41,273 nucleotides of DNA from Candidatus Dojkabacteria bacterium (GTDB lineage: Bacteria > Patescibacteriota > Dojkabacteria > J137): positions 1 through 41,273 of the forward strand of contig JAUZRK010000019.1 of NCBI GenBank assembly GCA_030950485.1, read 5' to 3'. A program made the position numbers and the translations under genes. Below the pieces are notes generated by a model. The model was not told the DNA's origin, did not search any database, and saw nothing but the letters and a program-made list of their open reading frames with translations. The first letter of the stretch is position 1. Each line of letters opens with the position of its first letter. Shown here in pieces: positions 1 through 8,957 of this stretch.

Positions 1-168
1 AAATAAAGTGACCATTATTTTTCTAGCGAAGAAGCGAAAGTAAAAATCAATGAGAAGGTTTCAACATGTCAATATTATCTTCACTACGGATTTATGACGG
101 TTTTCTTTAATCGTTGGCAAAGTTTTTATGGTTGTCCTACCCGAAATTCCCACGTATAAGTATCTACA
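1..168. other. Degenerate sequence where the ABC ATPase N-terminus should be
   Basis: The frame of the downstream ATPase is open from about base 7 to 156, then hits TAA at 157-159, nine bases before the recognisable coding part. The translation is not a normal Wzt N-terminus: no clean P-loop is present. Only scraps resemble one (cgaaat at 142-147, then tctacattg at 163-171, where Arg-Asn and Ser-Thr-Leu of a Walker A would be). Either real decay or a poor-quality/chimeric contig end would explain it. I see no other gene here. Confidence 0.5.
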
Positions 169-1140
169 TTGTTAAAACTTATAGCAGGTATCTATGATCC
201 GGATAAAGGAAGTACGCTAGAAGTACAGGGGAGGGTTATTCCTTTTCTCGAACTTGGAGTTGGATTTAATACAGATCTTACAGGATCAGAGAATATATAT
301 CTAAACGGAACAATTCTAGGAATGACTAGAGAATTTTTAGAGAATAAATTTGATGAAATAGTGAGTTTTGCTGAACTAGAGGAGTTTATAGATGAACCAG
401 TTAAAAACTATTCAAGCGGTATGATGCTTAAATTAGCTTTCTCTATAGCAATTCAAGCAGAAGCAGATATTTATATCTTAGACGAAATACTAGCGGTAGG
501 AGATGCCCTATTTCAACAAAAAAGTAAGGATGTAATTAATAAATTTATAGCAGCAGGAAAGACAGTACTATTTGTAAGTCATGATATTGGATCTATTCAG
601 AAATATTGTAATAAGGTTTTATGGTTAACTAAAGGTAATGTATCATTTTTTGGCGAGACCGATGATGCTGTAGCTATGTATAATCAGAGTCTGTTAGAAG
701 CGGAGAAGAAGAATATGAAACAAAATCAAGATCCAAATCAAGTCGGATCTTTAGAGGTAATGGTTGATAACGTAGATGTAGAAGTTAAAGACGATAACAT
801 TATTATCAAAGCGAATTTAAAACACAATAAAGCTGTAGATAATCTAAATATGAATTTTGGTATATATACAGAGGAATATGACCCAGTTACTGCTTTTAGG
901 ACCTCAGACGAGGGCGTAGAGCTTAAAAATGATACAAAAACAATTACAGCAATTGTTAAAAGATCAAATTTACTACCTGGAAAGTATTATATTAATACTG
1001 CGCTTTATGGAAATAAAGAATCAGAACCATTTCACTGGAAACGAAAGATAGGTGTTTTTATGCTAAAGAAAGATAAATCTGTTTCTAAAAAGAAAATAAG
1101 AGGAGTAATTAACTTAGAACATTCTTGGTTAAATGAATAG
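169..1140 (+). CDS. Wzt/TagH-type ABC transporter ATP-binding protein, 5'-truncated
   Basis: This is the ATPase of a polysaccharide ABC exporter (Wzm/Wzt or TagGH type), which would drive an undecaprenyl-linked glycan across the membrane. Counting from the TTG at 169, the ABC signature YSSGM lies at residues 81-85, Walker B (YILDE) at about 102-106 and the switch His (VSHD) at about 138. The final ~130 residues form a beta-rich tail like the Wzt C-terminal glycan-binding domain. The Walker A loop is missing: the frame starts exactly at the LLKLIAGIYDPDKG stretch that normally follows GKST. The TTG is therefore not a credible start and the gene is truncated or corrupted. It overlaps the next gene by 8 nt. 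The Wzm permease is not in the window and would be expected upstream. Confidence 0.8.
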   Translation: MLKLIAGIYDPDKGSTLEVQGRVIPFLELGVGFNTDLTGSENIYLNGTILGMTREFLENKFDEIVSFAELEEFIDEPVKNYSSGMMLKLAFSIAIQAEADIYILDEILAVGDALFQQKSKDVINKFIAAGKTVLFVSHDIGSIQKYCNKVLWLTKGNVSFFGETDDAVAMYNQSLLEAEKKNMKQNQDPNQVGSLEVMVDNVDVEVKDDNIIIKANLKHNKAVDNLNMNFGIYTEEYDPVTAFRTSDEGVELKNDTKTITAIVKRSNLLPGKYYINTALYGNKESEPFHWKRKIGVFMLKKDKSVSKKKIRGVINLEHSWLNE

Positions 1141-2191
1141 TAAAAAGAAGGCTATAGTTGTTCTTGGAATGCATAAAAGCGGTACTTCAATGCTTGCTAA
1201 TCTACTGCAACTAGCTGGAGTCTATCTAGGAGAAGAAGAAAATCTTAAAGGACCAGCATACGAGAACTTATTCGGTTTTTTTGAGAATAAAGAAATTCTT
1301 GATATAAATGAACGTTTATTAGAGATACTTGGAGGCAGTTGGTACAAACTTCCACTATTTGAAACAGGTTGGGCAGAAAGCGATCATTTAAATGATCTAT
1401 ATAAAGAAGCTAAAGAGATTTTAAATAAACTTTCTGAGAATCACGCTTTAATAGGTTTTAAGGAACCTAGAACTACTGTTTTAATGCCTTTTTGGGAAAA
1501 TGTCCTTAAAGAAAACTTCGATATTAGAAATATATTAATTTATCGACAACCTAGAGAAGTTGCTAGATCTTTAATGCAACGGAATAAATTTACTGAGAAT
1601 GAGGCTATTGATATATGGTTTAAATATAATCAAATAGTCTTAGATTACTTAGAACTAAAATCATTTGAAATAATAAGATATGAAGATTTACTTGAAGATG
1701 CTGTTTCATATTCAAAGTATCTATTTGATAAGCTAAAAATTGATTATTCAGAAAATGTATTACAAGAAATATACTTTACAGTAAGTAATAGTCTTAGACA
1801 TTCTAGTTATAGTGACGAAGATTTCTTTAAGGACTCTAACTATAAACAAGAATATAAGCAATTACATAAAAAATTGATAACATTAGATAAAAAGTTGAAT
1901 TTAAGTTTTCGAAAGACAGAATTTATTGAAGACAAAGATTTACATATTAAAACCCTAGAAGATAAGCTAGATAAGATAAAAAGACAAATGAAGCAGGATT
2001 GGTCTAACTTTGAAAATGAAATGAAAAATCATGGGAAGACAATGGAGGAAAGGGATTATTATAATTGGAAATTAAAAGAATTAGAAAAAGCTTCAAAGAA
2101 TAAGGGAAATCAGGTTATAATTGCTTCTATCCCGATAATCGGGCAATTATTTATTGTGTATAAGTTTATAAAGAAGCAACTTAGTAAATGA
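1133..2191 (+). CDS. Sulfotransferase-family protein with C-terminal coiled coil and membrane anchor
   Basis: It probably transfers a sulfuryl group from PAPS to a sugar hydroxyl of the exported glycan. The 5'-phosphosulfate loop GMHKSGTSM is at residues 12-20, and the 3'-phosphate segment (IYRQPREVARSL) lies near residue 137. About residues 265-325 are Lys/Glu-rich and predicted coiled coil, followed by a hydrophobic stretch (about 327-345) and a basic end, so the enzyme may sit at the inner membrane. The start overlaps the ABC gene (ATGAATAG) and the stop overlaps the next start (ATGA), so translation is coupled. Sulfotransferase folds in polysaccharide clusters are often annotated only at family level; the acceptor is unknown. 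Confidence 0.72.
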   Translation: MNSKKKAIVVLGMHKSGTSMLANLLQLAGVYLGEEENLKGPAYENLFGFFENKEILDINERLLEILGGSWYKLPLFETGWAESDHLNDLYKEAKEILNKLSENHALIGFKEPRTTVLMPFWENVLKENFDIRNILIYRQPREVARSLMQRNKFTENEAIDIWFKYNQIVLDYLELKSFEIIRYEDLLEDAVSYSKYLFDKLKIDYSENVLQEIYFTVSNSLRHSSYSDEDFFKDSNYKQEYKQLHKKLITLDKKLNLSFRKTEFIEDKDLHIKTLEDKLDKIKRQMKQDWSNFENEMKNHGKTMEERDYYNWKLKELEKASKNKGNQVIIASIPIIGQLFIVYKFIKKQLSK

Positions 2192-3132
2192 TAAAAACTA
2201 TTAATCTTAAGAAAAAGGAGACTGATTACGTCTATAGTGATGATGAATGGGATAATTCTAAGACTGAAAAATTCCTTTTAGATTTTTTTGATAAGCCCCA
2301 AAGTAAAAAAAATGAAGAAATTGAGGCACTTCTAGCTGAAGGACAGTCATGGCCTAAGATTGTACATCTTTCTCCAGAAAGACATGCTTTGTTGAATTGG
2401 TATGATTTTGAACAAGATGCCAGCCTACTTGAAATAGGAGGTGGGTTAGGTGCATTAAGCCATATTTTTCTAGAAAAAGTAAAAAATGTAACTATTAATG
2501 AATTAAGTGAAATTAGAGCAGAGGTTATAAAGAAAAGATTTAGCGATAAAAAATTTGAATTAGTAATCGGAGACATTAGAAAATATGAAGCTGAAGAGAA
2601 GTTTGATTATATTACTTTAATTGGAGTACTTGAATATGTAGCTCTTTCTGATAGCGAAGCAGATTATATTAACTCTTATGTTAATTTCTTAGAGTCTGTA
2701 TCAAAAATGTTAAAGAAGGGTGGGAAGATCTTGATAGCGATAGAGAATAAGATAGGAATGAAATATCTAACAGGGGGTAAAGAAGATCATATAGAAGATA
2801 AGTATTTTTCTAGTATAGAAGAGTATCCAAACTTTAAAAAAGAAAAAGTAAGAACATTTTCAAAATCAGAATTAGAGAGTGTAATTACAGATGCTGGTTT
2901 TTCAAAAACTAAATTTTATTATCCGTATCCAGATTATAAACTACCAAAAGTTATATTAACTGACTATGCTGTACAGAAATTAAGGCTTGAAAGTAGTAGC
3001 TTTGCTACTAACTCTGATCAGGCTAATAAGCCAACTGAGCTTTATAATGAAGTAATGTTGGCTAAGACACTTTTAAAAGATAAAACAATAAATAATTTTT
3101 CTAATTCATTCTTAGTTGAGATAACGAAATGA
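2188..3132 (+). CDS. Class I SAM-dependent methyltransferase (methyltransferase half of an MT-kinase pair)
   Basis: The SAM-binding motif I LEIGGGLGAL lies near residue 82, the acidic loop VIGDI near 129, and the post-I segment FDYITLIGVLEYV near 140, all typical of a Rossmann-fold methyltransferase. The C-terminal end (NNFSNSFLVEITK) resembles the linker seen in longer methyltransferases that continue directly into a kinase-like domain, and the next gene, overlapping by 4 nt, looks like that domain. I infer that the pair is a split version of such a fusion, comparable in logic to the WbdD chain-terminating enzyme of E. coli O9a, which methylates and phosphorylates the growing end of a glycan. 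The actual substrate is not known. Confidence 0.7.
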   Translation: MIKTINLKKKETDYVYSDDEWDNSKTEKFLLDFFDKPQSKKNEEIEALLAEGQSWPKIVHLSPERHALLNWYDFEQDASLLEIGGGLGALSHIFLEKVKNVTINELSEIRAEVIKKRFSDKKFELVIGDIRKYEAEEKFDYITLIGVLEYVALSDSEADYINSYVNFLESVSKMLKKGGKILIAIENKIGMKYLTGGKEDHIEDKYFSSIEEYPNFKKEKVRTFSKSELESVITDAGFSKTKFYYPYPDYKLPKVILTDYAVQKLRLESSSFATNSDQANKPTELYNEVMLAKTLLKDKTINNFSNSFLVEITK

Positions 3133-4118
3133 GCATAGTATACGTAAGAACAAACATGTCTAGAAAGGAAAGATTTAGGATATCTACAAAGATAATCAGA
3201 GTCACTCATGAACTTTTTGTACGAAAGGAATCTATGGCGAAAGAACCTTCTCATATAAATGATATAGAAAAGAATTATAAATTCATTGATAAAAGATATG
3301 AATTCTTAAAACAGCCAAAACTTTTAAAAAAGGGGAAAGATTTTATAGACTTTGAATTTATTCCTTCAAAATCTCTATTTTATAAAGCAGAAGAATCACT
3401 TATAAATAAAAGGTTTAATGATGTATTAAATGATCTTTCAGTAGTAAATGAAATTATCAATAAATTCGAATCAGAAAAAGTTAATACTTATAAATCTAGA
3501 GGTTTTATAGAGTTATTTGATCCTGAAAGTAAGTTTTCTGATGAAGTAGAGAGAGGATGTATAAAAGATATACCTTTTGATATTACATCTGACAATCTTG
3601 TTGAAAATCAGGAGCTAGAGCTTTACTTAATTGATCCAGAATGGTTTATTAGGTTTTCAATCGAGACTAACTATTTGAAATTTAGAATCATTTACTCACT
3701 TGCTATTAGGTTGCAAAAAGTCATAAAGACACTTGTAAGTGAGGATTTCGAAGTTGTAAATATTTATGATGATTTATATATTCCTACAAAATGGATTGAA
3801 GCATTAAATTTAGATATAAAAATGTTCCCTAGGTTTATATATTATGAAGTACAATTCCAGAAAGCTCATAATTATCTATATATAAATTATGATAATTATG
3901 ATTTTTCAAATCTAGGAAATAAATACTCATCTCGATCAAAGAAAAATAGAGCATTAGTAAATGAAGCTTTAGATGGTTTGATTAATATTAATGACCTGGA
4001 AGATAATCCTAAATCTAGCTACAATGATCTAAGAGAAGAACTTGAAAATATTAAGAATTCAAGACTCTTTAGATTTAAGGAAAAACTAAATAAGCTTAGA
4101 TGGTTAAAACAAAAATAA
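3129..4118 (+). CDS. Kinase-like protein, probable partner of the preceding methyltransferase
   Basis: Weakly conserved, but the layout fits an APH/WbdD-like kinase fold. A beta3-like lysine is in FVRKESM (residue 33), a hinge-like segment FIDFEFI at about 72-78, a catalytic-loop-like DITSDNLV at 151-158 (Asp151, Asn156), and a metal-Asp motif LIDPEWF at 167-173. The tail (about 295-329) is Lys/Leu-rich and helical. It overlaps the methyltransferase by 4 nt (ATGA) and the next gene by 19 nt. I infer that it phosphorylates or recognises the same glycan end as the methyltransferase. A fully degenerate kinase fold acting as a scaffold is the main alternative. Confidence 0.5.
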   Translation: MSIVYVRTNMSRKERFRISTKIIRVTHELFVRKESMAKEPSHINDIEKNYKFIDKRYEFLKQPKLLKKGKDFIDFEFIPSKSLFYKAEESLINKRFNDVLNDLSVVNEIINKFESEKVNTYKSRGFIELFDPESKFSDEVERGCIKDIPFDITSDNLVENQELELYLIDPEWFIRFSIETNYLKFRIIYSLAIRLQKVIKTLVSEDFEVVNIYDDLYIPTKWIEALNLDIKMFPRFIYYEVQFQKAHNYLYINYDNYDFSNLGNKYSSRSKKNRALVNEALDGLININDLEDNPKSSYNDLREELENIKNSRLFRFKEKLNKLRWLKQK

Positions 4119-5893
4119 AAAAAATTCGCTTCATAAAAGAATCTTCAGAAATAGAATCATTCAATAGAGAAAACGAGAAATACAATCTTGATATAGAGCT
4201 TAGGACTAACAATGATATTAACTCATTCTTTTCAAATCTCGGTAACAATTCAGAAGAAGAATACGTATTAGTACTATTAGGAAGGGTATATATAAATAGA
4301 AACTTTGATAAATTTATCGAGCTATCTATAGAAAAAGCTAATAAACAGTATGGGGAAGAAAGCTGGGGGGCGATTAGTCCTGAAGGATTTAAAATATATA
4401 GTGATAAAGAAACTAAACCAATAAATTTTGTTAAAAAAGGTACTAACTCCACTAGAGGAATTCCATATAACACAAAAGATTTATTACCTTCATCTACACT
4501 TTCGAATAGAGTTATTTTGATAAATTTAAAGAATATTAAAGATAAATCGATTAGTTTTAATATTACTTCTGCTAAAAATATTGGATTTAATTTAGCATTT
4601 ACATTTTTTAATTCAGGGTTAATATGTCTGATTGACTCATTACTTTTCTGTATATACGATGAAGAATCTTATCTAGATAAAATTGAGCTTTCTTCTAGTT
4701 ATAAAAATATACTAAATGATGAGACTATAAATACTTCTGATTCTAACGCTGCACTTAATGGTGAGGGAAAAATAAATTATAAACAATTAGTTATAAATTC
4801 TTTTAAATTATTAGATTTAAAACGTAAAAAACTAACATTTATAGCAAGAGCATATCCAGGTAATTCAACAGAAACCCTTCAGAGAAGATTTAAATTTTTA
4901 GAACAAGTTATTAGTAATAATAGTTCATTAATAACACCTAAAGTTTTAATTTCTGCTAATGGATATGAAAAACAATCAGAAAAATACCTCAAATTACAAG
5001 ATCTAATTAAAACTTACGGAAAGCTTAATATAGAGTTTGTTGAGACTAATGATTATTCAGAAAAATATCCTAGAGTTTCAAATATTGAAAATGCAGTTAA
5101 GCATATAAAATCTGAGGATAGCTCTTATGTTATTTTTGTTGATGGAGACGACTTTACACCTAATGATAATCTTTTAGGGCAAATTGATCTAGTACTTGGT
5201 AATGAAACAATAATTATTGGAGATTCTAAAAAATATAATGAAAAATGGGAAGGAGATGAATTGAAATCCCAACAGGATTTGGGAGTTTATAAAGGAAATA
5301 AGTTTTATAAAAATTTAATTGGTGGAAGTTATGTTCCAATTTCATCTATCATTTATCCAATTAAGGCATTAAAAGAAGTATTTAAGAATCATGAGCTTAA
5401 AGGAGACTACCTTGAAGATTACTTTATTCTTTTAAATTCTTTTAAATATGCAAACCCAATTTACTATCCTATTATTATAGGGGGAATTTCTTTTTATGAA
5501 GAAAATACGGTTGGACAGCAAGATAGGACTCACTGGTTATATAGCGAGGCAGATTTTATGAATGAGTATATACTTAAAAATGATTACTCTAGTTCTATAT
5601 ATAAATTTACAAATAGCTTAGGCGAGAGCGCAAGAGTAGTTTCTGACTGGGAAAAAGCAATAAATAGGTATAATGAGTTAGAAAAATTTTATGCGTCTAG
5701 TAATTTAGATGAGCCATTAAATAAAGATAAGGGAAATAATGACGTCTTAGAAATTGCAGATAAATTTAGTAATGTATTAGGTTTAGATGAATTAAGAACT
5801 AAAAATCTACGTGATATATTTTCTTATTCGCTTAATTTTGTGAAAATAAAAAATAGAAAAGTAGTAAAAATACTTAGAAAGTTTAATAAATAA
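4100..5893 (+). CDS. Large GT2/GT-A-like glycosyltransferase
   Basis: A 597-residue cytoplasmic protein with two parts. Residues 1-240 are a poorly recognisable region, perhaps a degenerate glycosyltransferase fold with VLVLLGRVYINRNF in place of the usual DxD segment. Residues 245-500 are a clearer GT-A domain beginning LTFIARAYPGN and carrying VIFVDGDDFTP (DxD-like, near residue 350) and the acidic LKGDYLEDYF near 435. It should transfer a nucleotide-activated sugar to the growing glycan. The start is inside the preceding gene (19-nt overlap) and the stop shares one base with the next start (TAATG). The sugar specificity cannot be read from the sequence. Confidence 0.6.
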   Translation: MVKTKIKKIRFIKESSEIESFNRENEKYNLDIELRTNNDINSFFSNLGNNSEEEYVLVLLGRVYINRNFDKFIELSIEKANKQYGEESWGAISPEGFKIYSDKETKPINFVKKGTNSTRGIPYNTKDLLPSSTLSNRVILINLKNIKDKSISFNITSAKNIGFNLAFTFFNSGLICLIDSLLFCIYDEESYLDKIELSSSYKNILNDETINTSDSNAALNGEGKINYKQLVINSFKLLDLKRKKLTFIARAYPGNSTETLQRRFKFLEQVISNNSSLITPKVLISANGYEKQSEKYLKLQDLIKTYGKLNIEFVETNDYSEKYPRVSNIENAVKHIKSEDSSYVIFVDGDDFTPNDNLLGQIDLVLGNETIIIGDSKKYNEKWEGDELKSQQDLGVYKGNKFYKNLIGGSYVPISSIIYPIKALKEVFKNHELKGDYLEDYFILLNSFKYANPIYYPIIIGGISFYEENTVGQQDRTHWLYSEADFMNEYILKNDYSSSIYKFTNSLGESARVVSDWEKAINRYNELEKFYASSNLDEPLNKDKGNNDVLEIADKFSNVLGLDELRTKNLRDIFSYSLNFVKIKNRKVVKILRKFNK

Positions 5894-6741
5894 TGAAAAG
5901 AATTGATGTTCAAATATTATTATATGATTCATTGGAAGCTATAAATGCTTTGATGAAGAGCCTTGTGCTATTAGACAGTAGCGAATATAAATTAGTGATT
6001 CATTTTGTTAAACATGATGACTTACCAAAAGATTCCTATTTAGATTTATTAGAAGTTTATAAAAAAGATATCAAATTTAGTTTTGATGAGAATACTAATA
6101 TAGGTTTCGGAAACGGTCATAACTGGCTATTTGAAAAGTATAAAGATAAATATGAAGAACTTATTTGGATACTTAATCCAGATACAATAGTATTTCATAA
6201 TGCATTAATAAACTTAGAAGACTATATTTCTAAAATTCCTAATAATTGGGGAATATTAGAGTTTAAACAAATACCAGAGGAAAATCCAAAGGACTATGAT
6301 CCAGAAACATTGATTACAAATCGTTGCGCAAGTACATCTATGATAGTTAAAAAGGAAGCTTTTGAAAAAGTTGGAGGATACGACTCTAATTTTTTTATGT
6401 ACGTTGAGGATATGGATCTTTCTTGGAGAATTAGAATAGAAGGATATAAATTATATTTACTTCCTAGATGTAAGGTTGTTCACGAAATTGGAAGTTCTTC
6501 TCGAAAAGAAGATGAAGAAATATTTGAGAATGAATTTATGATTACACATATTCTAGCAGGAGAGTATTATCTACTTCAGAAATTCAATATGGATTCAAAA
6601 GAAAAATTGGAAGAGATACAAAATCATAAATGGAAGGACAAAATTATGGAAGTCTATAGAAAGATTGTAAGACAAGGAATTAATCGTATTGATGTTCCTG
6701 AATTTATAAAAGAAAACAATTACTCAAAAGCTAGATGGTAG
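5893..6741 (+). CDS. Family 2 glycosyltransferase, rhamnosyltransferase-like
   Basis: A compact GT-A enzyme. The DxD equivalent is ILNPDT at about residues 93-98, and the acceptor-side signature is FFMYVEDMDLSWRIR near 167-181, followed by LLPRCKVVHEIGSS, which is characteristic of rhamnosyltransferase-like GT2 proteins. The N-terminal strand has the usual asymmetric start (VQILLYDSLEAINALMKSL). No membrane segments are seen, so it acts on a lipid-linked acceptor at the cytoplasmic face. The start TAATG overlaps the previous stop by one base and the end overlaps the next gene by 7 nt. Confidence 0.85.
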   Translation: MKRIDVQILLYDSLEAINALMKSLVLLDSSEYKLVIHFVKHDDLPKDSYLDLLEVYKKDIKFSFDENTNIGFGNGHNWLFEKYKDKYEELIWILNPDTIVFHNALINLEDYISKIPNNWGILEFKQIPEENPKDYDPETLITNRCASTSMIVKKEAFEKVGGYDSNFFMYVEDMDLSWRIRIEGYKLYLLPRCKVVHEIGSSSRKEDEEIFENEFMITHILAGEYYLLQKFNMDSKEKLEEIQNHKWKDKIMEVYRKIVRQGINRIDVPEFIKENNYSKARW

Positions 6742-7586
6742 AGAATAAACTAACAATTTTAGTAAAAAAGAATGAAGATAAGATAGGCTTTTTGGAGGAT
6801 AGCCTATATTCCTTAACGCTTATTAAAGAAATTAAATTTGAGGTTGTAATAGTTTCAGAGAGCTCTACTGATGAAGAACTTATACAGTTGATAGAAAAAA
6901 TGTCGAATTACTTTACAATTTCTATTTATAAAAGTAAGTTTAAAAATGTATTGGACAGATTCAATGAAGCACTTACTAACGTTGAAAATGAATATGCTTT
7001 ATTAATAGATGATAGTACAGTAATTCTTCCAGACCTTAATTTCTTGATTAAAGAATTAAAAGATAAAAAAGAACTGAATTTAGCTTATGGGGATATTAAA
7101 GCTAGCAAACTAAGATTAAAAAATTCTGAATTCTATACTTATACTAAAGAATTAAGAAGAATTGATACCAATTTAAATAAGTTTGATTTAATATTTAATC
7201 CGGTTTTATACTTAGAAGCTTGTTTATTTAGAACTGAATCATTTAATACAGCTGAATTTGATAAAAATTTTCATTATTATCAAAGATGGAAGTTTATAAA
7301 AGATATTTTACTAAAGGATAATAGTAAAATTTTGCATGTAGAGAAGTTTGTAGTATTAGTAAATAAACTCGATAAAGATAAAAACTTTGAAGCTGAAGAT
7401 TTTTCAGTAAAAGAAAAAGAATTAATATGGGATGAAATCTATACTAAAGGGATTAGTTTAATAGGTGATGATCTGAAATCATTAAAAGAAAAATTTGATA
7501 GATTTAAAGATCAAAAAGTCTTAGAAAGCAGTTTAGGAATAAAGAAAGAAATGAAAAATTTTATAAAAAGAGTTATTAAAAAATAA
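6735..7586 (+). CDS. Divergent GT2-like glycosyltransferase
   Basis: The N-terminal ~120 residues keep a GT-A outline: LTILVKKNEDK as strand one, EVVIVSESSTDEEL as strand two, and YALLIDDSTVI (near residue 92) where the DxD motif sits. The remainder is not recognisable by motif, and the usual C-terminal ED acceptor motif is absent or altered. It may be a low-activity or specialised transferase, or a pseudo-enzyme helping its neighbours. It overlaps the preceding gene by 7 nt and abuts the next (stop TAA then ATG). Confidence 0.5.
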   Translation: MVENKLTILVKKNEDKIGFLEDSLYSLTLIKEIKFEVVIVSESSTDEELIQLIEKMSNYFTISIYKSKFKNVLDRFNEALTNVENEYALLIDDSTVILPDLNFLIKELKDKKELNLAYGDIKASKLRLKNSEFYTYTKELRRIDTNLNKFDLIFNPVLYLEACLFRTESFNTAEFDKNFHYYQRWKFIKDILLKDNSKILHVEKFVVLVNKLDKDKNFEAEDFSVKEKELIWDEIYTKGISLIGDDLKSLKEKFDRFKDQKVLESSLGIKKEMKNFIKRVIKK

Positions 7587-8957
7587 ATGAAAAACGTTTT
7601 GATACTTTCTGTATCGTCAGTTAAAACTAATAAGAATAAAGTAGTTGAAGGCGGAGGAATTAGATCTATGAGGTTAGCTAAAGGTCTATTAGCAAATAAG
7701 TTAAATGTGACTGTGGCTATTCCATACCACTACGAACTAAGTGAAAGTGAATTCGAGGGGATTAATCTTATGAAATGGGAGTTTACGCCAGAGTTTAAGA
7801 CTAAAATGAATTCATTTGATACTGTAACAGTTCAATATACCAGGGGAGACTTAATAGAGTACGTAGTTAAAAATGTTTCAAAAAATGTACAGTTAATTGC
7901 AGATCTATATGTTCCTATATATGTTGAAGTTCCAGCTAGAAATTCTGAAGATAAGGTTACTGAATACAAACATTTTATAAATGATTTAAATTATTGGAAT
8001 TTAGCATTTAAAAGAGCTGATTTATTCCTATATGCAAATGAATATCAAAAAATCATGTATATGGGAGTTATGGCAGCTCTTGGTCGAATGAATCCTATTA
8101 CTTACCACGAGGATATTTTAATTCATTGTCCTTTAGGCTATGAAAATATTGAGAGAAAAGAAGAGTATATGGCGTTTAAAGGTAAGATGGTTTCTCAGGA
8201 TTCATTTGCGATTTTATGGTTTGGAGGATTATACCCATGGTTTGATATCGGGGAGCTGATTGAAGCGGTAAATGAATTAAGCAAAGATTATCCTAAGGTT
8301 AAATTGTTAATTCTAGGAGGAAAGAATCCATTCAATACAAACAAAGATTTTATTAAGCAATATGATGAAGTAGTTTCTAATGTCGCTAAACTTGGAATTA
8401 AGGATAAATCAGTATTCTTTAATGATTGGGTTGAATTTGATGATTTAATAAATTGGTTTAAATCAGTAGATGTTGTAGTTAGTTTAAATACGACTGGTTT
8501 AGAGAATAATTTTTCTTGGAGGACTAGAACTATTGATATTACTTCAATGGATACGCCTATAATAACTAATGGGGGAGATCCAGTTAGTGAGATACTTATA
8601 GAAAATGAAGCTGCTGTAAGACTTGCAGATGTTAAAAAAGAAACTATTAAGGCGTCTCTTGAATCATTATTAAAAGATGCAGGTGAACTAGAAAAGTTAA
8701 AAAAGAATTTAATTGAATTTAAACCAACTTGGTATGTTGAAAATCTTACTTCTAAACTAGCTGAGTTAATTTTTGAGGGGAAAAGAGCTAAAGATCTTGA
8801 AATAGCTAATGAAATTGATCAAAGCAGGAACGAGGCTGAGTTATTTACTTTTAAAAGAAAGATCTCTAGAAAGTTTGTAAAGGCTGTAGAATATATCGAT
8901 AATAATGGCGTGATTCATACTTTGAAGAAAATTATTAAGAAGATTTTAAGGAAATAA
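7587..8957 (+). CDS. GT-B glycosyltransferase, GT4-like
   Basis: A two-domain GT-B enzyme. The first half has GGGIRSMRLAKGLLANKLNVTVAIPY (glycine-rich acceptor-side loop); the second starts FAILWFGGLYPWFDIGEL (about residue 208) and continues into KLLILGGKNPF, the layout of the nucleotide-sugar domain of GT4 proteins. The usual E-x7-E segment is replaced by NFSWRTRTIDITSMDTPIITNGGDP, so the family assignment is looser than for the next gene. The C-terminal ~45 residues are a basic helical tail. Start follows the previous stop directly; the end shares one base with the next start. Confidence 0.7.
   Translation: MKNVLILSVSSVKTNKNKVVEGGGIRSMRLAKGLLANKLNVTVAIPYHYELSESEFEGINLMKWEFTPEFKTKMNSFDTVTVQYTRGDLIEYVVKNVSKNVQLIADLYVPIYVEVPARNSEDKVTEYKHFINDLNYWNLAFKRADLFLYANEYQKIMYMGVMAALGRMNPITYHEDILIHCPLGYENIERKEEYMAFKGKMVSQDSFAILWFGGLYPWFDIGELIEAVNELSKDYPKVKLLILGGKNPFNTNKDFIKQYDEVVSNVAKLGIKDKSVFFNDWVEFDDLINWFKSVDVVVSLNTTGLENNFSWRTRTIDITSMDTPIITNGGDPVSEILIENEAAVRLADVKKETIKASLESLLKDAGELEKLKKNLIEFKPTWYVENLTSKLAELIFEGKRAKDLEIANEIDQSRNEAELFTFKRKISRKFVKAVEYIDNNGVIHTLKKIIKKILRK

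Noticed and set aside
2232-2576. Minus-strand ORF opposite the methyltransferase (and similar ORFs at 3042-3254, 4096-4473, 9546-9833, 9982-10227, 23371-23571, 25806-26384)
   Set aside because: They lie wholly or mostly antisense to genes with clear domains, and their products show no recognisable features.
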